In this document: positions 13,501-23,965 of the stretch, piece by piece | How positions within the stretch are numbered: position 1 is the stretch's first letter | Layout of the letters: every line of letters starts with the position of its first letter | From: Ancistrus triradiatus | Lineage: Eukaryota > Chordata > Actinopteri > Siluriformes > Loricariidae | Direction: 5' to 3' | Assembly (NCBI GenBank): GCA_025084515.1 | Contig: JAJAGP010000560.1 | Span: forward strand, 248,001-312,000 | DNA: 64,000 nucleotides | Notes under the pieces: model-generated | Told to the model about the DNA's origin: nothing | What the model saw: only the letters and a program-made list of their open reading frames with translations | The model's database searches: none | Program-made: the position numbers and the translations under genes

Positions 13501-16500
13501 TTATTAACCAATGGAGGCCTGGATTTGGAGTCACACACAAAATTAAAATGGAAAAACACACTACAGGCTGATTCAACTTTGATGTAATGTCCTTAAAACA
13601 AGTCAAAATGAGGCTCAGTATTGTGTGTGGCCTCCACGTGCCTGTATGACCTCCCTACAACGTCTGGGCATGCTCCTGATGAGGCGGCGGAGGGTCTCCT
13701 GAGGGATCTCCTCCCAGACCTGGACTAAAGCATCCGCCAACTCCTGGACAGTCTGTGGTGCAACATGACATTGATGGATGGAGCGAGACATGCTCCAGGA
13801 TGTGCTCAATCGGATTCAGGTCTGGGGAACGGGCGGGTCAGTCCATAGCTTCAATGCCTTCATCTTGCAGGAAGTGCTGACACACTCCAGCCACATGACG
13901 TCTAGCATTGTCCTGCATTAGGAGGAACCCAGGGCCAACCGCACCAGCATGTGGTCTCACAAGGGGTCTGAGGATCTAATCTCGGTACCTAATGGCAGTC
14001 GGGCTACTTCTGGTGAGCACATGGAGGGCTCTGCGGCCCTCCAAAGAAATGCCACCTCACACCATTACTGACCCACTGCCAAACCGGTCCTGCTGAAGGA
14101 TGTTGCAGGCAGCAGATCGCTCTCCAGACTCTGTCACGTCTGTCACATGTGCTCAGTGTGAACCTGCTTTCATCTGTGAAGAGCACAGGGCACCAGTGGT
14201 GAATTTGCCAATCCTGGTGTTCTCTGGCAAATGCCAAGCGTCCTGCACCGTGTTGGGCTGTGAGCACAACCCCCATCTGTGGACGTCGGGCCCTCATACG
14301 ATCCTCATGGAGTCGGTTTCTAACCATGTGTGCAGACACATGCCTATTTGTGGCCTGCTGGAGGTCATTTTGCAGGGCTCTGGCAGTGTGGTTGTAGAGT
14401 CCGTCTCATGCTACCACGAGTGTGAAGGCACCACCAACATTCAAAAGTGACCAAAACATCAGCCAGAAAGCATAGGTACTGAGAAGTGGTCTGTGGTCCC
14501 CACCTGCAGAACCACTCCTTTATTGAGTGTGTCTTGCTAATTGCCAATAATTTCCACCTATTGTCTATTCCATTTGCACAACAGCATGTGACATTGATTG
14601 TCAATCAGTGTTGCTTCCTAAGTGGACAGTTTGATTTCACAGAAGTTTGATTTACTTGGAGTTGTATTGTGTTGTTTAAGTGTTCCCTTTATTTTTTTGA
14701 GCAGTGTATGTAGATATATCCATTTCTGGACTTTTCTGACAGATGTATTTTCACAGTACAGAATATACACTGATTTTTTCAGTAGTAGCCAAACTCGTCA
14801 AAATACATCTTTAATATTTGTCATGTTCACTTATCCAGAGCAACAAGGGAGCTTTATATAAAACTATATCTGTACAGTATTGGCTTCATCCTGAACTGTG
14901 CATAATACCTGTACTAGTGGTCGACCAATACAGGTTTTTAATGGCCAATGCTAATGACAATATTTAGAGAGCAGGGTGATCAATGACCGATATATAATGC
15001 AGATATAACTATTTCTTTTTTTTCCAGTTGATAAAACTAATGCAAATGAATGAGACAAAAATTACTTAACTTACATGAGCCTTTATATAAGCTATAAATG
15101 CACTGTCTCTGTTTAAATAATGCACTTAACAACAACATTTATTACCAGATAACAGCATCTTCTTGGGGAAAAAACGAAAATGTGTAAATGCTTGCAAAAA
15201 ATAAACACTGTTAGAGTAGCATCTCTGTTTTCAATCCCAGTCCCAGCAGCAAGTAATGCTGGAAACAAAGTTTTCTTCATCTGATAATTGGCTCCACCCT
15301 CACTGAATGTTCTCACAAAATCTCTTTTCAACCACCCAGTAGTCACGGTCTATTAGCCGCGAGTTGCAGCTCCACTATTTTTGAATATCTATCTTGTGAG
15401 CAGAGGTATCGATCGATGCCTAGTGGTGATAGCCGAGCAGTTAAGATACAGGACTATGGACCAGAAGGTCCAGGGTTCAAATCACACCTCTGCCAAGCTG
15501 CCACTGTTGGGTCCTTGAGCAAGACCCATAACCTACAATTGCTTGGATTGTAACAGTTGTAATTGCTAAGACAGTATCAGTTGTAAGTTGCTCTGGATAA
15601 GGCCATCTGCTAACTGCCTAGATGTATATCTCAAAATGGCATTAATCAGCCCAATTAATTGGCTGGGCTAATCAGTCTATCATTAAGTTAGTAATGATAT
15701 CATTAAGCTAGTATTCACTATGTACTGTTTGTGATTTGGGAAAGTTAACCATAAAATAAAAAAGGAAAGCAATAGGTAGAAAGAATTAGAATGAAATAGG
15801 ATTTCAGTGTATTCCCATGTATTTAGCCATGTATTTAATGTACAAACAATTATAAAAACAATGTTTTAAATTTTACATATACCATATATATGCTGGTTTA
15901 AACTAGCAGCAGGTAGTAACTAAAGAAAACTGCTTATTAGAATGTTAACATCGGAGATGAATGGGCTAAAATTTTGGAGCTTAAACATTGATGTCACACT
16001 TTAGCTGCTACATCACTGCCCCGTACCCCTTCTTCTTTCATTGAAAGATGAGACTTTTACTGTTTGTTGACTAATCTGACTACCGTATTTTTCGGACCAT
16101 AAGGCGCACTTAAAATCCTTTAACTTTCTCAAGAATCGACAGTGCGCCTTAAAATGCGCTGCGCCTAATGTATGAATTAATTCTGGTTATGCTTTCTGAC
16201 GTAGAACCGATTGTAGATGGTACACGGCGCTCATAAATCTGTCAAAATGTTTTAGCACGGTCTTGGTAAGTTACGAAGCCTAAGGCAACCGTAGTGCGCA
16301 GCATAGCGGAGTAATACGGTATGTGCTTCAGCATTAGGGTACGTGCATTCATTCATTCATTTTCGAAGCGGAAACCCAACGCTATCAGTCACGCAGTACA
16401 ACATGATAGAGCAGCTGCGAGAGAATTCAACATTAACGAATCAATGGTACGGAAGTGGAGGAAGCAAGAAGACGCCCTGCGCCAGGTAAAGACCAAACTG

Positions 16501-16992
16501 AGCTTCCGACGGAACTTAAGAGTTTTGTTTCATTTCATGCGTCTTATAACCCGGTGCGCTTTATGTATGAAAATATACCCGTTAGCAGCCGATTGTTGAT
16601 ATTGTGCCTTATAATCCGGTGCGCTTTATAGCTCGGAAAATACGGTAATTTGAATCCTTCTCCACAATAATCCAAACAAGCATTTTCACTAGTGATCTCA
16701 GACGTTTGCCCCCACTGAACATAATCAGAATCTCCCATTCATAAAGAATTAATTAAAGATCATGTTGTTGATTTCAGGTGGACTTGTAGGAATGGTAATG
16801 GTCCTTACTGTTTCACTGGGAGTTAACTGGGATCTAATTCTTTGTATTTTGGTAATTTAATCCTTCATCTTCAAACTGTAACATTCTCTTTCATCATAGG
16901 AGTCACTTGAGAAAAATGGACATGGAATTAATTCAGATGGCATCAGTGACAACAATCACATCAGAAAGACTAACAAAAGAAGAAGAACATAA
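1559..16992 (+). CDS. etnppl: Ethanolamine-phosphate phospho-lyase, 3' portion (nine exons)
   Basis: This class III aminotransferase-fold PLP enzyme breaks phosphoethanolamine into acetaldehyde, ammonia and phosphate. Coding exons read from the sequence are 1559-1652, 4905-5021, 5695-5777, 9110-9335, 10264-10418, 12546-12635, 12771-12901, 12986-13056 and 16900-16992 (TAA at 16990-16992). All introns are GT-AG and phase is kept throughout, giving 352 residues plus a split codon. Visible motifs are AYHGHVSSL in the first exon, the PLP-contacting Asp in ADEVQVGFGR, the presumed Schiff-base Lys in TMGKPIGNGHP, EYFNT|FGGNPVSC across a splice, and LLSADGPHRNVLK near the C-terminus. The tail is basic and ends KRRRT. 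The N-terminal exons lie left of the window. The paralogue PHYKPL (5-phosphohydroxy-lysine phospho-lyase) is the main alternative. The TPATAEAQ and SADGPHRN segments and the OSTC/RPL34 neighbours favour ETNPPL. Introns hold Tc1, SINE, gypsy-like and pogo-like insertions, none touching an exon. Confidence 0.93.
2008..3455 (-). mobile_element. Tc1-like transposon with TIRs of about 200 bp, transposase broken
   Basis: Left (about 2012-2216) and right (about 3250-3452) arms are inverted copies sharing GAAAACGTTGG at the outer tip and AGGCCTGCAACAC near the inner edge, an IR/DR layout. On the minus strand, 3187-2939 codes a paired-like HTH start (MGRGSPVCQQMCEKIIEMF, SPSTVYNIIKRFK). Bases 2791-2555 hold a middle part and 2538-2323 the DDE C-terminal part (IFQKDNAKSHVAHITK, DLSPIENV). 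Frameshifts and stops separate these, so it is not autonomous. A second copy is at 49077. Confidence 0.9.
3600..3840 (-). repeat. Degraded fish SINE-type repeat
   Basis: ACTCACTCATTCACATTTAG, then a 'ccctggacaggatatcagtcca' type phrase, a CACACA run, 'atggaaggaaaccgaagtacc' and 'gtggagctgtgtggcgac' match in order the reverse of the common fish repeat also seen at 19808, 22390, 56334 and 59960. Confidence 0.6.
4008..4622 (+). mobile_element. Tigger-like non-autonomous element, 5' truncated
   Basis: It shares ACAGTACTGTATTCTTAGTG, a 'cttatacagtgtggattttctggg' type block and the tail CGGTTCTTGACAAGCCTTCT...AACCAAGGTATCACTGTA with copies at 9459, 22706 and 47719. The outer 5' terminal repeat is missing here. 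It has no transposase ORF. Confidence 0.65.
5022..5694. other. etnppl: ETNPPL intron, nothing recognised
   Basis: A minus-strand ORF of 105 codons at 5286-5603 shows no domain I recognise and is probably chance. A pyrimidine-rich stretch lies at about 5240-5290. Confidence 0.4.
6118..7400 (-). mobile_element. Tc1/mariner-like transposon (ACTCATTGACAAAAA ends), broken
   Basis: Terminal inverted repeats are GCACTCATTGACAAAAAAGT at the left and, reversed, TACACTCATTGACAAAAAAA at the right. Minus-strand fragments at 6626-6276 carry IFQQDNAPYTQ and SPDFSPIMHLWNQLW, the C-terminal DDE part of a Tc1 transposase, in two frames. Plus-strand text in the middle is the antisense of the rest. A shorter copy of the same family is at 54469-55477. 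Confidence 0.85.
7401..7930. other. etnppl: Intron sequence, nothing recognised
   Basis: Short overlapping ORFs at 7385-7642 have biased Ser/His/Tyr composition and no known domain. No repeat ends are apparent. Confidence 0.35.
7930..8340. repeat. Unclassified dispersed repeat, copy 2
   Basis: The second half (8168-8335) matches 15-175 of the window. The first part (CGCCATTTAATGTTCTGTGAGACAGG type) resembles 58090-58140, so two repeat pieces may be joined. No coding potential. Confidence 0.5.
8341..9109. other. etnppl: ETNPPL intron, nothing recognised
   Basis: AT-rich intron leading to the acceptor TTTCCACAG at 9109. I see no repeat ends or meaningful ORF. Confidence 0.4.
9459..10187 (+). 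mobile_element. Tigger-like non-autonomous element
   Basis: It starts ACAGCGCTACCTTGGTTCTCGG and ends GTTCTCGACAAGCCTTCTGG...GAACCAAGGTAGC, imperfect inverted termini. The interior matches 4008-4622 and 22706-23555. No transposase. It sits in the ETNPPL intron just after the 9335 donor. Confidence 0.7.
10731..12297 (-). mobile_element. Gutted Ty3/gypsy-like retrotransposon: LTR piece, gag piece, GC-rich repeat, LTR piece
   Basis: Near-identical blocks at both edges read, on minus, as AATAAA followed by a 'cctttggtc...atccactccc.gcgtgt.tcct' phrase (about 12297-12245 and 10810-10731), like the R-U5 part of two LTRs. Inside, 12144-11809 on minus codes 111 residues starting MDEVALAITQLAKKQ, with LPERFDGNPELYRKFCFQC, the start of the capsid in Sushi/gypsy-type Gag. 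Between 11260 and 11690 lies a GC-rich Val/Pro/Arg-Ser repeat. Reverse transcriptase, protease and integrase are absent. It lies in the ETNPPL intron 10419-12545. Confidence 0.65.
11270..11690. repeat. GC-rich degenerate minisatellite
   Basis: Short units built around GACGACCTCGGGACAGGCAC and variants repeat about 24-30 bp apart. All six frames stay open for long stretches, which explains the overlapping ORFs of 80-142 codons on both strands. These are not taken as genes. It lies inside the gypsy-like remnant. Confidence 0.8.
13368..14708 (-). mobile_element. Tc1-like transposon (CACTGCTCAAAAAAATAAAG ends), full length but broken
   Basis: TIRs are CACCGCTCAAAAAAATAAAG at the left and, reversed, CACTGCTCAAAAAAATAAAG at the right, each next to TA. 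Minus-strand pieces at 14339-14004 hold a DDE region (RLAFAREHQDW, VLFTDESRFTL) and 13809-13615 the C-terminus (ADALVQVWEEIPQETLRRLI). The reading frame is interrupted. The element lies in the last ETNPPL intron. A 79-bp deletion derivative of this family is at 33734. Confidence 0.92.
15424..15625 (+). repeat. tRNA-derived SINE, copy 1
   Basis: It has an A-box-like TGATAGCCGAGCAG and a B-box-like GGGTTCAAATC, then CTGCCAAGCTGCCACTGTTG, and a LINE-type tail CTCTGGATAAGGCCATCTGC. It is diverged. Confidence 0.8.
15626..16080. other. etnppl: ETNPPL intron, nothing recognised
   Basis: AT-rich with no ORF or repeat end that I can identify. A short 'cattaagttagtaatgatatcattaagctagta' type duplication is seen near 15682-15715. 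Confidence 0.35.
16081..16647 (+). mobile_element. pogo/Tigger-like deletion derivative keeping the HTH
   Basis: The ends are inverted: TACCGTATTTTTCGGACCAT at the left and, reversed, TACCGTATTTTCCGAGCTAT at the right, both with the AAGGCGCAC / GTGCGCTTTAT motif inside. Plus-strand bases 16400-16490 code RAAAREFNINESMVRKWRKQ, the N-terminal HTH of a pogo-type (Tigger/CENP-B-like) transposase. The DDE domain is gone. The element is 567 bp. Confidence 0.82.
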
Positions 16993-18302
16993 CACAAGTT
17001 CTACTTCAAACACCACATAGGCAACTTATGAATCAGGGTCAGTTTATATAGTAAGTTCCATGTTTTAATGGATGTGTAACGTTTGTCATGATCTAAATGA
17101 TTAAAGGGAAATATTTCTTTGTATGGAACTGATACATGAATAGAAGTAATGAAGATTAGTCATCAAATTGTGTGTTATAATGGTACGTAGATATCATTGA
17201 AAAGCAACCTAAAATTTAATCGTTTTATTATGCCTTAATATTAAAACAGAGTTGATGCCGCTATCAGCATCAGAAAGTAATGAAGGACTGCAAAGCCCAT
17301 GCTGTTCATTCATGTGTGCAAATCACAAAAAGGGTGTACTGCTGTATTTTGCAATGAGACTAGATATATGCACGTAAGATAGGACACTAGTTCACGCCGG
17401 ACTTAGTTGATGGAGCGTAAACTGTTCACATGCAAATGGCAGAGGCCACGTTTCAGCATGAGCCTGTGTGATCAGAACAGCTTGTGAATCACTGGCCTGT
17501 CTCACCGTAATGGAGTGGAAGAGACATTAAATCATCCTGCATTGAGGCTGACCATAAAAAACAACTTTTTTGAGCACTTAGTTCAGACAGTTAGGTGAAC
17601 TGTCTGCTAAATTATTTTATTATTTGATTGCTATTTTGTAATCTACAAGTCATAATATTGTGCAATGTGGAAAACTTGTTGCTATGAATAAAATAATTTT
17701 ATATGATTTTATTAATGCATTGGTGTGGATAATTATAAGCATAAATACTGGTAATAAGAACTAAATACTGGTAAAAAATGACTAAAAATAAGCAAGCAGT
17801 CTAACATTACTACACGTGTCATGCTGAGCACCACTGGTCCACTTGCGCTACAACAGACACATCCCCTGCAACTCCAGGAAACTCTGAAACTTAAAAATAT
17901 TAAAAGCTCCTGATGAGGGAGAGGATGGATAGGCAGACAGGTTAAAACCTGGGATGGGACCCAGAGCCAGGATGGGAGCCGCTGGGGAATGGAACAGCAG
18001 TGAGAGGAGTACAGGATGTGAAATTGGAGACAACCATCATCTCACCTGAGGTAAAATGTACATTTACATTTTAAAATAATAATATATGCAATGTTTTAAT
18101 ACACGTAGACACGTACAATAGCTATATAAAATGTGAATATGACCTACATGAACTGCCTGGCTATTATTGCAAAAAGTACACTAGAGTTACAGTTACAGCC
18201 AAATTTCTGATAGCAAGTCTTGGAAACTGAAATTCTGATTCACCCCCAGACAAGCGAAATCCACAAGTACATGAAAGTATGACAATTTTTACATACAATA
18301 CG
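16993..18302. other. ETNPPL 3'UTR and intergenic DNA
   Basis: This holds the ETNPPL 3'UTR up to about 17710. After that, 17820-18060 is moderately GC-rich with no recognised gene. Nothing else was identified. Confidence 0.4.
17687..17692 (+). promoter_or_regulatory. Polyadenylation signal, probably for ETNPPL
   Basis: AATAAA lies about 695 bp after the ETNPPL stop codon in AT-rich DNA, with no better-placed plus-strand signal noticed before it. Use of this site is inferred. Confidence 0.5.
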
Positions 18303-19781
18303 TACAGTGGTGCAAAAAAGTATTTAGTCAGCCACTGATTGTGCAAGTTCTCCAACTTAAGAGACAAAATGAGAAAACAATGCAGGAAATCACAATGTAG
18401 GATTTTTAAAGAATTTAATTGTAAATTATGGTGGAAAATAAGTATTTGGTCAATAAATTTGGTTAAACTCAATACTTTGTAACATAACCTTTGTTTGCAA
18501 TGACAGAGGTCAAACGTTTCCTGTAAGTCACCAGGTTTTCACACACTGTAGCTGGTATTTTGGCCCATTCCTCCATGCAGATCTCCTCTAGAGCAGTGAT
18601 GTTTTGGGGCAACACGGACTTTAAACTCCCTCCACACATTTTCTATGGGGCTGAGGTTTGGAAACTGGCTACGCCACTCCAGGACCTTGAAATGCTTTTT
18701 ACGGAGCCACTCCTTCGTTGCCCGAGCAGTGTGTTTGGGATCATTGTCATGCTGGAAGACCCAGCCACGTTCCATCTTCCATGCTCTCACTGATGGAAGG
18801 AGGTTTTGGCTTAAAATCTCACAATACATGGCCCCATTCATTCTTCCCTTAACACGGATCAGTCGTTCTGTCCCCTATGCAGAAAGTTAGCCCCAAAGCA
18901 TGATGTTTCCACCCTCATGCTTCACAGTAGTTATGGCGCAACTCAGCATTCTTCTTCCTCCAAACACGGCGAGTTGAGTTTTTACCAAAAAGTTCTGATA
19001 TAATACCACATGATATTCTCCCAATCCTCTTCTAGATCATCCATATGCTCTCTGGCAAACTTCAGACGGGCCTGGACATGTACTGGCTTAAGCAGGGGGG
19101 CACGCCTGGCACTGCAGCATCTGAGTCCCTCACGGCGTAGTGGTGTTACTGATGGTAGCCTTTGTTACTTTGGTCTTAGCTCTCTGCAGGTCATTCATCA
19201 GGTCCCTCCGTGTAGTTCTAGGATTTTTGCTCACCGTTCTCATGATCATTTTGACCCACGGGATGAGATCTTGTGTGGGGCCCCAGATCATGGGAGATTA
19301 TCAATGGTCTTATATGTCTTACAATTCCTCCCAGAGTTGATTTATTCACACCAACTTGCTTGCCTATTGTAGATTCACTCTTCCCAGCCTGGTGCAGGTC
19401 TACAATTTTCTTCCTGGTGTCTTTCGACAGCTCTTTGGTCTTGGCCATGGTTGAGTTTGGAATCTGACTGTTTGAGGCTGTGAACAGGTGTCTTTTATAC
19501 AGATAACGAAGTCAAACAGGTGCCATTAATACAGGTAACGAGTGGAAAACAGAAGACCTTCTTAAAGAAGAAGTTACAGGTCTGTGAGAGCCATAAATCT
19601 TGCTTGTTTGTGGGTGACCAAATACTTATTTTCCACCATGATTTACAATTAAATTCTTTAAAAATCCTACAATGTGATTTCCTGGATTTTTTTTTCTCAT
19701 TTTGTCAGACCTCTCTCATCTTTCTAAGTCAAAGAACTTGCACAATCAGTGACTGACTAAATACTTTTTTGCCCCACTGTA
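18303..19781 (-). mobile_element. Tc1-like transposon (CAGTGGTGCAAAAAAGTATT ends), broken
   Basis: TIRs are ACAGTGGTGCAAAAAAGTAT at the left and, reversed, ACAGTGGGGCAAAAAAGTAT at the right. An inner inverted copy (GGTGGAAAATAAGTATTTGG at 18430, its reverse at 19620) shows the IR/DR layout. Minus ORF 19448-19218 is the N-terminal HTH (MAKTKELSKDTRKKIVDLH) and 18841-18539 the DDE C-terminal part (VFQHDNDPKHTARATKEWL, NLSPIENVW). Frameshifts break the middle. Confidence 0.92.
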
Positions 19782-19807
19782 CTTGCATCCATAAGGTTCA
19801 GCCAATT

Positions 19808-20010
19808 TGTATGATTTCATCATTCACTCATTCATTTTCGTATCCACTTAATGCTGGTCAAGGTCATAGGAAAGCTGGTGCCTAGCCGGCAGCTCAAGGC
19901 ACAAGGCAAGAACAACCTTAGACAGGATGCCAATCCACCATAGATTTTACTGATCACTGATCTTGCGCTCTGTGCAGCCAGCTGGGCATTCCTGCGACCC
20001 TGACTAGGAT
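19808..20010 (-). repeat. Fish SINE-type repeat, tail part
   Basis: CATTCACTCATTCATTTTCG then a 'tatccacttaatgctggtcaaggtcat' type block and 'gccaatccacca' match the tail of the common fish repeat. It is abraded at its other end. Confidence 0.6.
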
Positions 20011-20107
20011 CAAGCGGATGAGACAATGAATGATCTATATAGCATTTCGACATAATTTATTAACTTTTTATTTAATTATTTTGGAAGGCATATTTGATTT
20101 ATGTTTT

Positions 20108-20405
20108 TTACATGTGACACCTCCCAAGAAGAATGTACTGTGAAATTTCACACTAGAACCATGAAGTGACCAAATTACAATCAAACATTCATAGCAGAAC
20201 TGTGAAATAATTCATGGTCAGTTCATAATCATCCGAGTTTAAAGCTGTACTCTGAATTTCCACAGTAGAACCATGAAGTGGACAAATTACCATCAAACAT
20301 TCATAGTACAACTGAGAACTTTATGGTCAAACTCTGAAAGTTCACCTTAAAACTGTCAAGCAATTCACAGTTTTACTTTGAAATTTCACAGTACAAATTT
20401 TCCTG
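20108..20405 (+). repeat. Internally repetitive element, copy 1
   Basis: Three diverged sub-units built from GTGAAATTTCACA, ACCATGAAGTG and CAAACATTCATAG recur at about 20140, 20260 and 20370. The reverse complement of the block is at 29285-29556. No ORF. Class unknown, possibly a non-autonomous DNA element. Confidence 0.65.
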
Positions 20406-21999
20406 GGCTTAGCACAAAGCTGTACATACCGCATTTATCTACTTGTTTTCTGTCGTTAGAAGAAGGTCAAATGTACGAGTCTGCCATGAAAACCTTTGAC
20501 CACCGGGCACCTACATCACATGACACGTTAAGGCTTCCATATTATAATGTAAAATGTCTCCCTCTAGTGTTTTAGCTAAATAGAACGTCGTTTAAGAACC
20601 AGAACTGGCGAGAGAGTCATACAAAGAATGTGATACGATGTCGAACGTCTTATCAAATTTAAAATCGCACAAGAAAGAAAAATATCAGCACTAATAAGCA
20701 ATTCATCTTAAAAATTGAAAAGCAGAGGCCAAATGCCTGGTGCCTCTTTAAAACGGTACACATTAAAGCCCTGTTACGTCTCTCCACTTGTTTTGCTAGC
20801 AAGTTACATTTTATATTAAAAGTCATTTTAATGTTGCATACAGTCAAGGCTAGTCTTGCTAATTATGCAGGTCATGTAGCAGTATAGGCCAACTCTCCAT
20901 AAATTACTTCCAAGTTTTATTGAGTGTTAATCTTGGATAAATCACAAAATATTGCAAAGATAAATACTGTATTACAGTACACTATCTGAAATCCTGACTG
21001 AAATTTGTAGCTGATAAAGGTGTTTGTGTGTAGCCATGTTTATATATTATAGTGACATCTATACCTTAAGGGGACCATTTGGCTGGTCCCCACCAGATTT
21101 TAATTTTTTTTTATCTGCAACTTTCATTAACACAAAAGAAACCGAAAGATTTCCTTTTGGTTACTGAAGTCAAGGTTTAGATGTGGGTGTAGAATTAATT
21201 AGCTAAAGTAGTAGACAAGTTGAATGGTGAATCCCCATAACGAAACTTTATCCCCTCTTGCTTTGTCTCTCTACCTTTTCAAACATACTTATTGTGGTTG
21301 TTATCCACATCTGAGAGCATGGTGTGCAGCTCTGGCATCATGGTGGCCACCATGTTGCCACATCTATCAGCATTTGCAGTGTCGTTTCCCACCATGCTGT
21401 CGTTTTCCTTGCTACATTCTGCTCTTCTGCCAACCTGCACTGCTCTGCCCACAGCAAGCAGGCCTGAAACTGCTTTTGAAGCCTATCCAGATGTTCCACC
21501 AGCTCTTTTTGAAGTTCCTCAAGGTTTTTCTCACCTGGATAAGACTCTCCTCAGAAAAGCACACAGGTTAATAGAGTGATTTCTGTTATTTTCAGCACTT
21601 ACCTCTTTTGGGGTGTGTGGTAGGTGCCAAGGAAACATCTCTATGAATGGCTGGATTATTTAAAAAGTCATCCTGTGTGGAGAAAAAATAATATATTTGC
21701 TTAATATTAGTCATGCAAACTACCAAAAATAAGGCTCTTTTTGTACTACAAGTGGTCATGCCTATTTATGTCAGAGTTCACATCTCTCACACACTTTCCA
21801 GGGTCAGGTGAACATGGTGAGAGATGCCAATGCCCTCACAATCTGGACAAAAAAAAAAGAAAGAAAAACATGAGGTTTACACTTTCAATAACTTAATCCA
21901 TGCAGACATGTAATCGCAATGGTATTCTGTGCATATCCTTTGCATTTAACCTCATGGACAGTCCTTGTGTGATTGGACACTGCTCATTAATCATCTTTT
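20406..21999. other. Intergenic DNA between ETNPPL and OSTC, no gene recognised
   Basis: Overlapping plus ORFs at 21224-21579 (up to 115 codons) are Leu/Ser/Pro rich with no domain I know, and no splice or start context supports them. Nothing else stands out. Confidence 0.4.
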
Positions 22000-22372
22000 C
22001 CTCACAATGCATACTGTCAGGAAGAAAATATATTCAATTAATGTAGGCATTTCAGTAAAATGATCTGGACATGTTTGTGGAAGTGTAACATGGCATGAAC
22101 ATTGGAGATTTCTGAGGACCTCAAAAAAATAGTTGCTTGTCAGGCTGGAAAAGGTTACAAATCCATCAGAAAAGAGATTGGAACCCACCAACCCACAGAT
22201 ATGCAGATTGTGTAGAAACTGAGGAAATTTAGAAACACTGTTACTCTCCGCTGGAGTGGCTGACCAACAAAGATCACTCCAAGGGCAAGGCCTGTAACAA
22301 CATGCAAAGGTTACAAAAAAAAACCCCAGGATAACCGCTAAAGCAACTAAAGACCTCTCTCACATTTGCTAA
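22000..22372 (+). mobile_element. Tc1-like transposon remnant
   Basis: Phrases such as TTTCTGAGGACCTCA, GGCTGGAAAAGGTTACAAA and GAGATTGGAACCCACCAA match the N-terminal part of the Tc1 family also present at 32730-32850. No intact reading frame. Confidence 0.65.
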
Positions 22373-22389
22373 TGTTCATGAGTCCCCCA

Positions 22390-22545
22390 GTTAACATAGC
22401 CCGTATTTGGACTGTGTGAGGAAACCAGAGTACCCAGAGACAACCCATGTGGACACCGAGGGAACATGCAAAGTCCACACAGGCGGTTTACGAGGTTGGG
22501 AGAGAACCGGGGAGCTCTACAGCTGTTAGGTGACAACAATAACCA
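22390..22545 (-). repeat. Fish SINE-type repeat fragment
   Basis: TTTGGACTGTGTGAGGAAAC, a 'cagagtacccagagacaaccca' type block and GGAACATGCAAAGTCCACAC are the reverse of the conserved core of the common fish repeat also at 56334. Confidence 0.7.
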
Positions 22546-22705
22546 CGCCTTATTTTCATTATTTCCGAGAGTTAAATCTCTGTCTGGTTGCTGTTAAAAT
22601 ATTTCTGCCTACTTATCTGTGAATTGGGTGGGGCTTCACCTCTAAACAGCATGCTCTCATTTATTTAAGTGCATATGTGCCTAAGCCTGTCTCATACTGT
22701 CTTAC

Positions 22706-23555
22706 ACAGTGGTATCTCGGTTCTCGACCACCTTGGAACTCATCGAATTCGATTCTCAACACATTTTAACTAGCAAAACTTGTCTCGATTCTCATCGTTT
22801 GCTCGGTATTCGGGATACTTATTTAAACTTCTATAAGTGGAGGCGCGCGATTCGTTTCAGCCGAAACTCGATTCACGGATGATGATTCACGATTCGGTAC
22901 ACAGTGATTCAGATTCACAATAGCGCTTGCTCAGATCATCTGCACTGTGTTCATCGTGTTTTTCTTTACTTTTACATCTACAGTACTGTATAAATGTCCC
23001 CATGGGTCCTAAAATTGTTACTTTATTAGAGCCAACCGAAAGCAAAACAGGAGCAAAACGGGAATTAGTTAACCAATAACTAAGTAAGTGTTCTGCACTT
23101 TCAATCCATTACTCACTTAATTGCATTTTTCAACGCTTGCAACAACAGGTTAATGCAAGTGTTTTAAACATAAACTTACTTATCATTACTTTTCACGAGT
23201 GGAATCTCCATCTACAGGCGCCATGATGTAACTGCAGTCATTTAAGGTAGATCAGAAAACGTGAACAAGTCGTCAACTTTAGCCTCATCTCCGCTATGAT
23301 ACCAAACACTCAAACTCCCCAGTTTATGTTACATTTAAATTATGACGGATTTGTAAGAACATATCCCCATCAAAAAACCAGGGAGTACCTGTACAATACA
23401 ACTCCATTATGCATATAATGCTTATACAGTGTGGAGTTTCTGGGTGTCTGGAGTGGATTAATTCAATTTACATTATTCCTTATGGGAAAAATTTGCTCAG
23501 TACTCGTTTTCGGTTCTCGGCAAGACTTCTGGAACGAATTCACGAAGGTACCAAG
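22706..23555 (+). mobile_element. Tigger-like non-autonomous element, nearly full length
   Basis: The left end is ACAGTGGTATCTCGGTTCTC and the right end is CGGTTCTCGGCAAGACTTCT...GAAGGTACC. The interior includes ACATCTACAGTACTGTAT and a 'cagtgtgga.tttctggg' block. It has no transposase. It abuts an inverted partial copy at 23556. Confidence 0.75.
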
Positions 23556-23965
23556 TACCAAGCAAATTTTTCCCATAAGGAATAACGTAATTTGAATTAA
23601 TCTGTTCCTGGCCCCCAGAAAATCCACACTGTATTGTGTGTGAAAATCTCATGCAATTTATTGAGTAATTGATTAAGAGTGAAAAATAAAAACAAAACAC
23701 TTACTGTAGTGGCGAACTCAGCTAGCTGCTGCCTGAAAGCCCAGCAAAAGTACTAAGAGTATCCTACTGCTCAGCAGTTCTCACCGTTTCCTTTTTGGTT
23801 GTTATCCCTAACCTTTTTAGAACCCAGAGGGAATTAGTTGCACTAAGAATACCGTACTGTAGATGTAAAAATACATAAAAACACGAGAAACACAGCAGAG
23901 ATCTGCACTGAGCAACAGCTATTGGGAATCTAAATCACTGAATCATGTACCACTGTACTTTACAC
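23556..23965 (-). mobile_element. Tigger-like element, inverted partial copy
   Basis: It reads in reverse the right half of the preceding element: ACCAAGCAAATTTTTCCCAT, CCCAGAAAATCCACACTGTA and further on GTACTGTAGATGTAAAAATAC. Together the two form a large imperfect palindrome centred near 23555. Confidence 0.7.

Noticed and set aside
1559..16992. PHYKPL as the identity of the first gene
   Set aside because: The paralogue is similar, but the TPATAEAQ and LLSADGPHRN segments and the OSTC-RPL34 neighbourhood fit ETNPPL better.
21224..21579. Two overlapping plus-strand ORFs of 115 and 95 codons
   Set aside because: No recognised domain, no supporting splice or promoter context, and two frames open at once. 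Treated as chance.
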